From Streptomyces achromogenes (GTDB taxonomy: Bacteria > Actinomycetota > Actinomycetes > Streptomycetales > Streptomycetaceae), in contig NZ_JAUSYH010000001.1 in the NCBI RefSeq assembly GCF_030816715.1, forward strand, positions 2,790,001 through 2,854,000: 64,000 nucleotides of DNA, written 5' to 3'. The notes below the pieces were generated by a model. That model made no database searches. It had not been told where the DNA came from and was given only the letters and a program-made list of their open reading frames with translations. Every line of letters starts with the position of its first letter. Position 1 is the stretch's first letter. Below, piece by piece: positions 7,409-15,663 of this stretch. A program made the translations under genes and the position numbers.

Positions 7409-8791
7409 GTGACGGCGACACCAGCACGGCCGTACTCGCCGTCGCCGCCGCGCGCGGACCGTCCCGCGCTCACCGCGCTGAAGGACTCCCTGATCCTCGT
7501 CGCCCTCCCGCTGGCGGCCGCGCTGGCGCTGCCCGCCGCGTTCGCCGGCGGCGGCACCCGGCGCTGGTTCGGCGGGCGCTCGGAGGAGCAGCGCGCCGAG
7601 GCCCAGGCCGCGAAGGACGCGGCGGCCGCCGCGTTCTACGAACTGGACAGCGCCCAGCGGGATCTGCGCATCTCGATCGAGACCATCAAAGCGGTGGACG
7701 ACTCGCCGGCCGCCAGACGCGCGGTCTCCGACTTCGAGGCCGTCGGCAGGCGCATCGACGAGGCCAGCCACCAGTACATCGAAGCGGTGGACGCCCACGA
7801 TCTCGACCGGGACGACCTGGAGGCGTCGGCGGCCGCCCAGGCGCGCGACCTGCTGACCCGCGCCAAGGAGGAGCTGGGCCGGGTCAAGCAGGAGCTGGAC
7901 CGGTTCGCCGCCGGACTGGGCCCGCTGCTCGGCAAGGCCGAGACGCAGCTGGCCCGGCTCGCGCCGGCCGTGGAGCGGGCCCGGCAGGCGCTGCTGGCCG
8001 CCTCCGGCGCACTGGACGCGGCCCGGGGAAGCGGCCTGCGGGCCGACGATCTGGCTACCCGGCTGGCGGCGCTCGCGCCGGAGCTGACGATGCTGAACCA
8101 GGGTGCGGGAAAGCACGGGGTGCCGCAGACCCTGGAGCGTGCCGAGCGGGTCGCGCGGGAGGCGGAGGCGGTCCGCGCGGAGGCCGGGCGGCTGCCGGAG
8201 CGGGCCGCCGAGATCGACCACCGGCTGGTCTCGCTGCGTACCCGAGCGCAGGCGCTGACGACCCGCTCGGGACAGGTGGATCCGGTGCTCAGCGAGCTGC
8301 GCCGGCGGTTCACGGCGGCCTGCTGGCAGGATCTCCAGCATGTTCCCGACCAGGCCGGGGAGAACGTCCGGCAGGCCGAGGAGAAGCTGGCCGAGGCGCA
8401 GGCCGCACGGGACGAGCAGCGCTGGCCGGACGCCACCGCGCTGCTGTCCACGGTGCGGGCGCTGCTGAACACCACGGACGAGGCGGTGTCGGCCGCCGGT
8501 GATCGGCTGACCAGGCTGAACGCGGTGCAGAAGGATCCGCGGGCGGAGATCGACCGGACCCGGTTCGCGATCCGGGACGCCCAGCGGCTGGCCATGGCGG
8601 GGCGCAACACGCCCGACCCCCGGCACGCGCGTCCACTGGACGAGTCGGTGGCGCGGCTGGAGCGGGCGATCGCCACGCTGGAGGGCCGGCACCCCGACTA
8701 CTGGCACTTCCTCACCGAGACGGAGGCCGTGCGTCAGGCGGTCGCCGGCACGGTGGCCCGGATCCGCGAGGAGCGCGGCACCGGGCACTGA
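7409..8791 (+). CDS. Coiled-coil protein with N-terminal membrane segment
   Basis: 460-aa protein of unknown function. GTG at 7409 follows GAGAGGGAT. After a Pro-rich start, residues about 28-48 form one membrane segment (SLILVALPLAAALALPAAF). The remainder, about 50-455, is almost entirely long amphipathic helix rich in Ala, Glu, Arg and Leu, with repeated heptad-like runs, so a rod-like cytoplasmic or extracellular coiled coil is expected. Conserved proteins of this kind are found across Streptomyces; no catalytic motif is visible. The downstream gene starts 122 bp later. Confidence 0.7.
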   Translation: MTATPARPYSPSPPRADRPALTALKDSLILVALPLAAALALPAAFAGGGTRRWFGGRSEEQRAEAQAAKDAAAAAFYELDSAQRDLRISIETIKAVDDSPAARRAVSDFEAVGRRIDEASHQYIEAVDAHDLDRDDLEASAAAQARDLLTRAKEELGRVKQELDRFAAGLGPLLGKAETQLARLAPAVERARQALLAASGALDAARGSGLRADDLATRLAALAPELTMLNQGAGKHGVPQTLERAERVAREAEAVRAEAGRLPERAAEIDHRLVSLRTRAQALTTRSGQVDPVLSELRRRFTAACWQDLQHVPDQAGENVRQAEEKLAEAQAARDEQRWPDATALLSTVRALLNTTDEAVSAAGDRLTRLNAVQKDPRAEIDRTRFAIRDAQRLAMAGRNTPDPRHARPLDESVARLERAIATLEGRHPDYWHFLTETEAVRQAVAGTVARIREERGTGH

Positions 8792-8913
8792 CATTGCCCC
8801 CGCCGCGCGACGGGCGGATATTGGATGACGAGGGCACGTGCGGACATTCCGGGCACGTGACGTCCTTCTGTCGGCATGCCTCACCCATATGTCTCACCCA
8901 TCGGGAGGCGGAG

Positions 8914-9492
8914 ATGGCGACGCACGCGCTGCGTTCCGGCTCGAAACGGCGGATCAGGATCGACGACCATCTGCCCGTCGACCACCGGCTGAACCTGGTC
9001 TACCGGATCGGCGCCGGGCTGATGGGCCTGGGTCTGATCGTCTTCGGCGTCTTCGGGATCATCGACCGGATCGGCTTCTTCGACACCGGCGGGGACGAGG
9101 TGTGGAGCCTCAACACCAACGGCGCGCTGAGCTGGCTGTCGGTCGCGGTGGGGCTGGTGCTCGTCGTGGGAATGGTGATCGGCGGGAACGTCGCGTCCAC
9201 GCTGAACATGGTCTTCGGCGTGCTGTTCATCCTCAGCGGGTTCCTGAACATGGCCCTGCTGGAGACGGACTACAACTTCCTGGCCTTCGAGATCCAGAAC
9301 TGCATGCTCAGCTTTGTGATCGGCATCCTGCTGATGGTGTTCGGGATGTACGGCAGGGTGGGGTCCGCCCTGCCGCACGACAACCCTTACTGGCGGGCCC
9401 GTCACCCCGAGGAGGGACGGGGCCGGCCCGTCACCCCGGGGAGCGACGGGCCGGACGGATCGGGGGCGGTGGGCCCCGATCAGGTGCGGTAG
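8914..9492 (+). CDS. DUF4383 membrane protein
   Basis: 192-aa integral membrane protein. ATG at 8914 follows GGGAGGCGGAG. Four hydrophobic segments are at about residues 28-50, 72-92, 95-118 and 128-148, consistent with the DUF4383 family; a conserved NLVYRIGAGL precedes the first and the loop FDTGGDEVWSLNTNG lies between the first two. The C-terminal 40 residues are hydrophilic and proline-rich. Function is unknown. Its 3' end overlaps the convergent amidase-like gene by 13 bp. Confidence 0.8.
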   Translation: MATHALRSGSKRRIRIDDHLPVDHRLNLVYRIGAGLMGLGLIVFGVFGIIDRIGFFDTGGDEVWSLNTNGALSWLSVAVGLVLVVGMVIGGNVASTLNMVFGVLFILSGFLNMALLETDYNFLAFEIQNCMLSFVIGILLMVFGMYGRVGSALPHDNPYWRARHPEEGRGRPVTPGSDGPDGSGAVGPDQVR

Positions 9493-10652
9493 GCGTAGTA
9501 GTACGCCGTCGGGTAGGAGGCGACGAGGCTCGCCACCGACCTGCGCAGGGTGTTGTTCGAGTGGTACGTCACGTACGGCACGCCGTTGCTCTTGGCGGTG
9601 ACGATCATCGTGTGGTCCTTGGACCCGTCGCGGTCGAAGTCCATCTGGAGGACGTCGCCGACCTCGAGCTGGTAGACGTTGGCGAGCGGGGTGGTCCGCT
9701 TGGAGTTCTGGGCGAACCAGGACCACTCGTTGACGCCGACGAACGAGTCGGACTGGATGTCGGCGTTGCCGAACCACTTGGTGTAGTCGTACACGTAGCC
9801 CGGGACGTGCTTCCAGCCGCCGGCCTTGAGGGACTGGCTGACGAAGTTGGTGCAGTCGCCGCCGGCGCCGTGGCCGTTGTAGTCCGGGTAGTCCTTGTTG
9901 TACGTGTACACGTACTTCTCGGCGTAGGCCGCCATCGCCTTGTAGTCGTAGGCGGTGCCGGTCTTCGGGACGGCGGCCGGGTTGCGGGTGGTCGCCGCGC
10001 GCGGGGCGTTCGGCATGGTGTCGTCCGCGGTCGTCACCTTCACCGTGGGCGTCGGCTTGGAGAGCGTGTTCACCGCGAGGCCACCCTGGTCGGTGTCCCG
10101 GATGGTGGTGAGCTGCCAGTTGCCCTGCCGGTCGGCCTTGAACGTCAGCTCGTGCTTGGCCTGGAACCCGGTGCTCTTCGGGGCGTTGCCGCGCGTCTGG
10201 GCGTAGGTCAGGGTCGTCGTCTCGGTGACTGCGGCCTTGGCCGTGCGGCCCGTCACGCGCGTGGCGTTCAGGGTGACGGTGGTGACGGCCTTGCTGTACT
10301 TCTCGCCGGCCTTCGCCAGCTTGTCCTTGCGCTCGCCGAGCTTGGACAGCGCCGCGTCCTCCGTGCGGGCCGTGCCGGAGCTCAGCTTGACGTCGCCCGA
10401 GAAACCGTTGGTCAGCGGCTTCGACCGGTCGCCCTGCGCGCCGGTGACCAGCGCGTCGGTACGGTCGGTGAAGACCGCGTCGGCCAGCCTCTGGAAGGTG
10501 GCCTTCGTCTTGGCGTCGACCCTGGGGTCGTCGACGACCGCGGCGCCCGCGGACCAGTTGGGCAGCAACGCCACTCCGGCGACGACCGAGGTGGCGGCGG
10601 CCCCGAGTATCGCGACGCGGCGGCGTGTCGCCTTCAATTTCCTTGACTTCAC
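9480..10652 (-). CDS. Secreted amidase-domain (Amidase_6) protein
   Basis: 390-aa exported protein. GTG at 10652 (VKSRKLKATRRR) follows GAGGGGAAACATCA and gives a twin-basic start and hydrophobic core (VAILGAAATSVVAGVALL) typical of Streptomyces secretion signals. The middle region is a poorly conserved beta domain. The C-terminal 160 residues are an Amidase_6-type NlpC/P60-like cysteine amidase: the catalytic Cys lies in GGDCTNFVSQ, the likely His in DHTMIV, and the Tyr/Asn-rich end in YVTYHSNN. It probably cleaves a peptide or amide bond in the cell wall or in an extracellular substrate. The neighbours downstream on the same strand are also envelope genes, but each has its own spacing. Confidence 0.8.
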   Translation of the reverse strand: MKSRKLKATRRRVAILGAAATSVVAGVALLPNWSAGAAVVDDPRVDAKTKATFQRLADAVFTDRTDALVTGAQGDRSKPLTNGFSGDVKLSSGTARTEDAALSKLGERKDKLAKAGEKYSKAVTTVTLNATRVTGRTAKAAVTETTTLTYAQTRGNAPKSTGFQAKHELTFKADRQGNWQLTTIRDTDQGGLAVNTLSKPTPTVKVTTADDTMPNAPRAATTRNPAAVPKTGTAYDYKAMAAYAEKYVYTYNKDYPDYNGHGAGGDCTNFVSQSLKAGGWKHVPGYVYDYTKWFGNADIQSDSFVGVNEWSWFAQNSKRTTPLANVYQLEVGDVLQMDFDRDGSKDHTMIVTAKSNGVPYVTYHSNNTLRRSVASLVASYPTAYYYAYRT

Positions 10653-10775
10653 TGATGTTTCCCCTCTTGCCCCGGCGATGGGATGCCGAGGAGGGCATCC
10701 TTGCACGGGGTGTGTGGCTGTTGTGAAGGGGGTTGCGGTTGAGGTTTGGTTACTTCACCCGCCGTCCCCCGGCGG

Positions 10776-12062
10776 TCACTTGACGACCGTCGACCAGTCC
10801 GGGCTCTGTGCGGGGTCCAGGGTGCGCAACCGCTCCAGGGTGGCGGGCGTCTGGACGTCCATCCAGTCGGCGAGCTCCTTGAAGGACACGCACTTGACGT
10901 CCTTCTTGGTGCACACGTTCTCGATGGTCTGGTCGACGGCCTTCATGTAGATGCCGCCGTTCCATTCCTCGAAGTGGTTGCCGATGAAGAGCGGGGCCCT
11001 GCTGCCGTAGTACACGCGGTTGAAGCCCGCCATGTAGGCGTCGGCGGTCTCCTGTTCCCACTGCGGGTACTCGGCCGGGTTGCCCTCGACCTCCCCCTTG
11101 GACTGGTTGTACAGGAAGTTGAAGTCCATGGACAGGCCCTGGTACTTGCCGCCCTCGTACGGGAGCATCTGCAGCGGGAAGTCCCAGATGCCGTCCTTCT
11201 TCGTCGGCCAGATCTGGAAGTCGCCGGCGGAGGACGCGTCGTAGCGCCAGCCGTAGCCCTTGGCGGCCTTCAGCAGGTTGGCCTGACCCTCCAGGCAGGG
11301 CGCCCGGCCGCCGACGACCGCCTTCTTGAAGTCGAAGGGCAGCGGGGCGATGTCCCGGTAGCCGGTGTTGGTCTTCCAGTTCTCCACGAACTTGTAGAAC
11401 TGGTCGATCTCGCTCTTCCACTCCTCGACGCTCCAGTCCTTGCCGCCCTTGGCGCCGCAGAAGTGGCCGTTGAAGTGGGTGCCGATCTCGTTCCCCTCCT
11501 TCCACGCCTCGCCGAGCTGCTCCAGCGTGGTGCGGATGTGTTCGTCGGTGGGGAAGCTGATCGCCGCGGAGCCCTTGGGGTGCTGCGGCGGGGAGTACAG
11601 GTCCTTCTTGCTCTTGGGCAGCAGGTAGATGCCGGTGAGGAAGAAGGTCATGTGCGCCTTGTACTGCTCGGCCATCTTCCGGTAGTGCTCGAAGAGACCG
11701 TCGTCGCCCATGAGCGCGCCGTCCCAGGAGAAGACCACGAACTGGGGCGGCTTCTCCCCGGGCTTGAGCGGGACCGCCTTCAGCCCGCCCGTCTGCGGAC
11801 CGGTGTACGAGGTGGATCCGTCCCCCAGGACATGCGTCTTGCCGTCCCACGCCGGCTCCTCGGTGGCCCCCGCCGACGCCTTCTTGCTGTCCCCGGACGA
11901 CGCGGTCGGCTCGGTGTTCGCCGTGCGGTTGAGCACCAGATACCCGGCCACCAGGGACGCGACGACGAGCAGCGCCGCCAGCGTCAGGAACCCCGGGTGC
12001 GTGGCAGCGGGGCGGCGCGTTGTTGCCGGGGCCTTGCGGCGGCGGCCCGACGGTGACTTCAT
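10776..12062 (-). CDS. Exported polysaccharide deacetylase-like protein
   Basis: 428-aa protein with a cytoplasmic basic start, a single membrane segment at about residues 25-45 (LTLAALLVVASLVAGYLVL) and a large extracellular part. The latter begins with FVVFSWDGA and contains MTFFLTGIY and EIGTHFNGHFCG, which correspond to the Asp, strand and His-x-x-x-His-like motifs of the polysaccharide deacetylase (NodB) fold. The second His is at GHF rather than the usual position, so activity is uncertain. It is probably anchored to the membrane and acts on cell-wall glycan. ATG at 12062 is the only start near; the following gene upstream is the penicillin-binding protein. Confidence 0.75.
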   Translation of the reverse strand: MKSPSGRRRKAPATTRRPAATHPGFLTLAALLVVASLVAGYLVLNRTANTEPTASSGDSKKASAGATEEPAWDGKTHVLGDGSTSYTGPQTGGLKAVPLKPGEKPPQFVVFSWDGALMGDDGLFEHYRKMAEQYKAHMTFFLTGIYLLPKSKKDLYSPPQHPKGSAAISFPTDEHIRTTLEQLGEAWKEGNEIGTHFNGHFCGAKGGKDWSVEEWKSEIDQFYKFVENWKTNTGYRDIAPLPFDFKKAVVGGRAPCLEGQANLLKAAKGYGWRYDASSAGDFQIWPTKKDGIWDFPLQMLPYEGGKYQGLSMDFNFLYNQSKGEVEGNPAEYPQWEQETADAYMAGFNRVYYGSRAPLFIGNHFEEWNGGIYMKAVDQTIENVCTKKDVKCVSFKELADWMDVQTPATLERLRTLDPAQSPDWSTVVK

Positions 12063-12111
12063 GTGCGGCTCATTCTCCGGATTCTGGGGACGCGGGCGGC
12101 CTGCTCGGTGG

Positions 12112-14337
12112 TCAGCCGAGCGGGCTCATGGCACCTGACCAGATGCCGTACGGGACGCTTTTCTGGGACGTTCCTGCGATGCCTTTCAGGGGAAGCGGTT
12201 CGAGGCTCTTGGTGAGGTCGATGCGGTAGACGACGACCGCCGTGGACACGGACTTGGCGGTGCCGACGAACCAGGCCGCGGTGTCGCCCTGGGTGGTGCC
12301 GGCCTTCCCGGCCACCCGGGAAGGCGTGGCGGGCGTGTCGCCGGGGTGGGCCGTGCGGAAGGAGTCGGCGAGCGCGGAGCTGACCTCCCTGGCCACGCGC
12401 GGGCTGATCGCCCGGTCGGCGGTCGGGGTGTCCAGGACGGCCTTGGTGCCGTTCTTGGTGATCAGCCGCACCGAGTACGGCTCGGTGTGCTTGCCGTCCG
12501 CGGCGAAGGTGGCGTAGCCGCTGGCCATGCGGATCGCACTGGGCGTGGCGCTGCCCATGGTCAGGGCCGGCACCTGCGCCCCGAAGCTGGAGGGCAGCAG
12601 CCCGGACTTCTCTGCGGTGGCGCGCACCAGGTCCAGGCCGGTGTCCATGCCGAGCTGCATGAACGGCGTGTTCACCGACTGCGCCAGCGCCCGGTGCAGG
12701 GAGATCTGCCCGTAGGACCTCCCCCCGTCGTTCTTCGCGGCCACCTGCTTGCCGCTGCGGTCCCAGTAGGGGCCCTCGGGGGTCTTCACCGGCACGTTGT
12801 CGTTGCCGTCGTACAGCGACTCCCCGGTGACGGGCGTGGTGGCTCCGTCGCGGGACTTGTGGACGCCGTGCTCGAGCCCGGCCGCGTAGACGAACGGCAG
12901 GAAGGCGCTGCCGGCCGGGACGGTGGTGGCGTTGGACTCGTTGTAGCCCTGCGTGCGGTGGTCGGGGCCGCCGTACACGGCGAGGATCCGTCCGTCGGCG
13001 GCCACCGAGGAAGCGCCGTAGTGGGCGGCCTTCGCGTTCTTCGGATCGTCCTTGAGGGCCTTGTCGCGGGCCTTGGTGACGGCCTCGGTGAGCTGGGCCT
13101 CGCGCTTCTTGTCGAAGGTCGTGTAGATCTGGTAGCCGCCGAGGTCGAAGTCCTTGTCGGAGATGTTCCCGGCCTTCTTGGCGTACTGGGCGGCGAGTTC
13201 CACCAGGTAGTCGCTCTGCTCACCGGTGTCGTACAGCGGGTTGGCCTTGAGCGGCTCGGGGAACTTCGTGTAGGTGGCGCGCTCGGCCTTCGACAGCTTG
13301 CCGATCTCGACCATCCGGTCCAGGGTCCACGACCAGCGCTCGACGGCGCGGGCGCGGTTGGCCGAGTTGAGGGTCGGGTCGTACAGGCCGGCGCCCTTGA
13401 GGAGCGAGGCGAGGAACGCGGCCTCGCTGGCGTTGAGCTCGCCGACGTCCTTGCCGTAGTAAGCCTGGGCGGCGCGCTGGATGCCGTAGGTGCCCCGGCC
13501 GAACCAGCTGGTGTTGAGGTAGCCCTCGAGGATGTCGTCCTTGCTCATCTGGTTGTCGAGCTTGAGGGAGATCATCGCCTCGGTGAACTTGCGGCTGATC
13601 GTCTGGTTCTGGTTCAGGTAGACGTTCTTCACGTACTGCTGGGTGATCGTGGAGCCGCCCTGGGTGTCGCCCTGGCCGATGGTGCGGAACAGGGCCCTGC
13701 TGATGCCCTTGAAGGAGATGCCGGGGTCGCTGTAGAAGCTCGCGTTCTCCGCGGAGAGCACGGCCCAGCGGACGTCCTCGGGGATGTCCTTCAGCGGCAT
13801 CGCCTGCCGCTGCACCCAGCCGGTGCGGGCCATCGGCGTCCCGTCGGCCCAGAAGTACACGTTGTCCTGCTGTGTGGCGTACGTGTTGAGATTGTCCGGG
13901 ATGTCGGTGGCGGCGTAGGCGACGACCAGGAACATGCTGCTCAGGCCTATGGAGGTGAGGACCCCGCCGAGCCATTGCCGCCAGGAGGGTATCCAGCGCC
14001 GCCAGTCGTCACGGCCGGGCCGCGGGTACTGCGGACGCAGTCTGCGGACGTACGGAGTGATACGAGACACATATGGCGCCAGCACCGCGAGGAGCGGGGC
14101 GAGCCGAGGGCCCAGAGCGGCAGAAATACGGACACGCAGGGGAGGCCGGGGGGCTTTGCGCCGATTCTTCGACGAGCGTGCCCCGTCGTCGGCTTCCCCC
14201 TGGGACATATCCGGCTCGACCGGTATGTCCGACACGCGCAGCTGCATGGTCTCGTCCGCCTGGAAAGCGGCCGGCACCTTCAACTGCATGGTGGCATCCG
14301 GCTCTTGGGGCTCCTCCCCCTGCCCCGCCTGGGTCAC
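12112..14337 (-). CDS. Bifunctional class A penicillin-binding protein, altered transpeptidase motifs
   Basis: 741-aa membrane protein for peptidoglycan synthesis. GTG at 14337 (VTQAGQGEEP) follows GGGAGGGA. A long cytoplasmic N-terminus with MQLKVP and MQLRVSD repeats precedes a membrane segment near residue 125-145. The glycosyltransferase 51 domain follows: the catalytic Glu is in SAENASFYSDPG, and GGSTITQQYVKN is intact. The transpeptidase domain has SVN at residues 554-556, but the SxxK motif reads SAFL (S477, L480) and KTG reads KAG (678-680). In class A enzymes the Lys of SxxK is catalytic, so the glycan-polymerising half is probably active and the cross-linking half altered or inactive. 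Confidence 0.85.
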   Translation of the reverse strand: MTQAGQGEEPQEPDATMQLKVPAAFQADETMQLRVSDIPVEPDMSQGEADDGARSSKNRRKAPRPPLRVRISAALGPRLAPLLAVLAPYVSRITPYVRRLRPQYPRPGRDDWRRWIPSWRQWLGGVLTSIGLSSMFLVVAYAATDIPDNLNTYATQQDNVYFWADGTPMARTGWVQRQAMPLKDIPEDVRWAVLSAENASFYSDPGISFKGISRALFRTIGQGDTQGGSTITQQYVKNVYLNQNQTISRKFTEAMISLKLDNQMSKDDILEGYLNTSWFGRGTYGIQRAAQAYYGKDVGELNASEAAFLASLLKGAGLYDPTLNSANRARAVERWSWTLDRMVEIGKLSKAERATYTKFPEPLKANPLYDTGEQSDYLVELAAQYAKKAGNISDKDFDLGGYQIYTTFDKKREAQLTEAVTKARDKALKDDPKNAKAAHYGASSVAADGRILAVYGGPDHRTQGYNESNATTVPAGSAFLPFVYAAGLEHGVHKSRDGATTPVTGESLYDGNDNVPVKTPEGPYWDRSGKQVAAKNDGGRSYGQISLHRALAQSVNTPFMQLGMDTGLDLVRATAEKSGLLPSSFGAQVPALTMGSATPSAIRMASGYATFAADGKHTEPYSVRLITKNGTKAVLDTPTADRAISPRVAREVSSALADSFRTAHPGDTPATPSRVAGKAGTTQGDTAAWFVGTAKSVSTAVVVYRIDLTKSLEPLPLKGIAGTSQKSVPYGIWSGAMSPLG

Positions 14338-14574
14338 GACCCGTCTCCCTCCCGCACTCCGTATTGCTCGCAGGCAGACGTACAGACTTCCGAGGGCCTG
14401 ACATGGTTGCCGTTGACGCGGCCGCAAACAGTGAACCCTTCGACCTCGGGGTTCAGCGCGGCGCTCTCAAATTACCAGCGCTCTTCGCAAGTTCTCCACA
14501 TAAGAAAGTGACAGAAGTGAACAGAGCTAAAACTGCTGACACCGTCTCCGAGCATAGGGGCTTAGTCTGACGGC

Positions 14575-14793
14575 ATGCCTCGCTACGAGTACCGCTGCCG
14601 GACCTGCGGCGACACCTTCGAACTGAGCCGTCCCATGGCACAGTCCGCCGACCCCGCGGACTGCCCCGCCGGGCACGACGATACGGTCAAACTTCTGTCC
14701 ACGGTGGCCGTCGGCGGCACGAAATCCGCCCCCGCGCCACAAGCGGGCGGCGGGGGCGGAGGCGGTTGCTGCGGCGGGGGCTGCTGCTCCTGA
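14575..14793 (+). CDS. FmdB-type zinc ribbon protein
   Basis: 72-aa protein of the FmdB putative regulatory family. It starts MPRYEYRCRTCGDTFEL, and the zinc ribbon uses CRTC with a second Cys in ADCPAGH. It is followed by a hydrophilic stretch and a Gly/Cys tail (GGGGGGGCCGGGCCS). It is divergent from the penicillin-binding protein gene. Members are small soluble proteins of unknown role; the Cys-rich tail might bind metal. Confidence 0.85.
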   Translation: MPRYEYRCRTCGDTFELSRPMAQSADPADCPAGHDDTVKLLSTVAVGGTKSAPAPQAGGGGGGGCCGGGCCS

Positions 14794-14844
14794 CCGTGTT
14801 ACCGACGGAAACCCTTTGCGTCGGCCATGTGCCGCGGCAGCCCT

Positions 14845-15663
14845 TTACGCGGGCCGGGTTCCGCGGCAGTCCCTGAGGAACTCCCGCAGAATGCGCTCTC
14901 CGGCCAGCACGCCGCGCTCCGGAAGGGCGGTGATCTGCGGGGCCGCCCAGGCCGCGTCGGCGAGCTCGCCGTGGCCCGGACGCCAACCGCGGTCCGCGGC
15001 CAGCAGCAGGTCGGCGTCGAGCAGCGAGTCTCCCGCCGCCAGCGTCAGTTCGGCGCCGGTGCGGCGGGCCACCTCGCGCACGGCCGCGCTCTTGGTGAGC
15101 GGCTTCGGCACGGCGTAGATCTTGCGGCCCTGGAGCGACACGGTCCAGCCGCGGTTCTCCGCCCAGGCCGCCAGCTCCTTCACCCACTCCTCCGGCAGCA
15201 GCTCGCGCTCCACGACGAGGTAGGCGAACAGGTCCTCGGCGACCCGCTGCTTGCGCAGCCAGAGCGGGTCCGCCGTCTTCGCCAGGTACTCCTGCACCTC
15301 CGCGAGCGGCGCGCACTCGTCGGCCAGCCGCGCCAGCACGCGTGCGTGCCAGTCGTGGTCGGTCGCCCCGTCGACGAGGAGATGGCCGCCGTTGGCGCAG
15401 ACCGCGTACTTCGGCGGCGGCCCGGGGAGGTTGATGCGCTGGTACTGCTTGCGCGTCCGGGTCGTCGTCGGCATGAACAGCGCCGCGTCCCCGAGGTCGG
15501 TGAGCAGCTGCGCCGCCGTCTCGGTCATGAACGACAGCGGTCTCGCCTCGTGCACCTCCACGCACAGCAGCCGCGGCGCCCGGGCGTCCGGCATGGTCAG
15601 CGCCAGCGCCGCCGCCGAGTAGATGAGCGTACGGTCGAGGTCGCTCGCCACCAGAACCGGCAT
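14845..15663 (-). CDS. HAD family hydrolase of the Ter stress operon
   Basis: 272-aa HAD-superfamily phosphatase. The nucleophile motif is VASDLDRTLIYS at the N-terminus (Asp-x-Asp), followed by Thr-rich TTTRTRKQY as motif II, Lys in KPLTKSAAV as motif III and AAGDSLLDADLL as motif IV, with a cap insert between. In the established Ter-associated gene set, a HAD enzyme is paired with phosphoribosyltransferases and a citrate-lyase-like aldolase in a predicted pathway for a nucleoside-like metabolite. ATG at 15663 overlaps the stop of the upstream gene by one base (TGATG), so translation is probably coupled. Substrate is unknown. Confidence 0.85.
   Translation of the reverse strand: MPVLVASDLDRTLIYSAAALALTMPDARAPRLLCVEVHEARPLSFMTETAAQLLTDLGDAALFMPTTTRTRKQYQRINLPGPPPKYAVCANGGHLLVDGATDHDWHARVLARLADECAPLAEVQEYLAKTADPLWLRKQRVAEDLFAYLVVERELLPEEWVKELAAWAENRGWTVSLQGRKIYAVPKPLTKSAAVREVARRTGAELTLAAGDSLLDADLLLAADRGWRPGHGELADAAWAAPQITALPERGVLAGERILREFLRDCRGTRPA

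Noticed and set aside
8838..10646. 602-aa open frame on the plus strand across the DUF4383 and amidase genes
   Set aside because: Crosses two real genes in a shifted or antisense frame and has no domain sequence.
12346..14511. 721-aa open frame on the plus strand opposite the penicillin-binding protein gene
   Set aside because: Antisense shadow; the minus strand carries recognisable glycosyltransferase and transpeptidase motifs.
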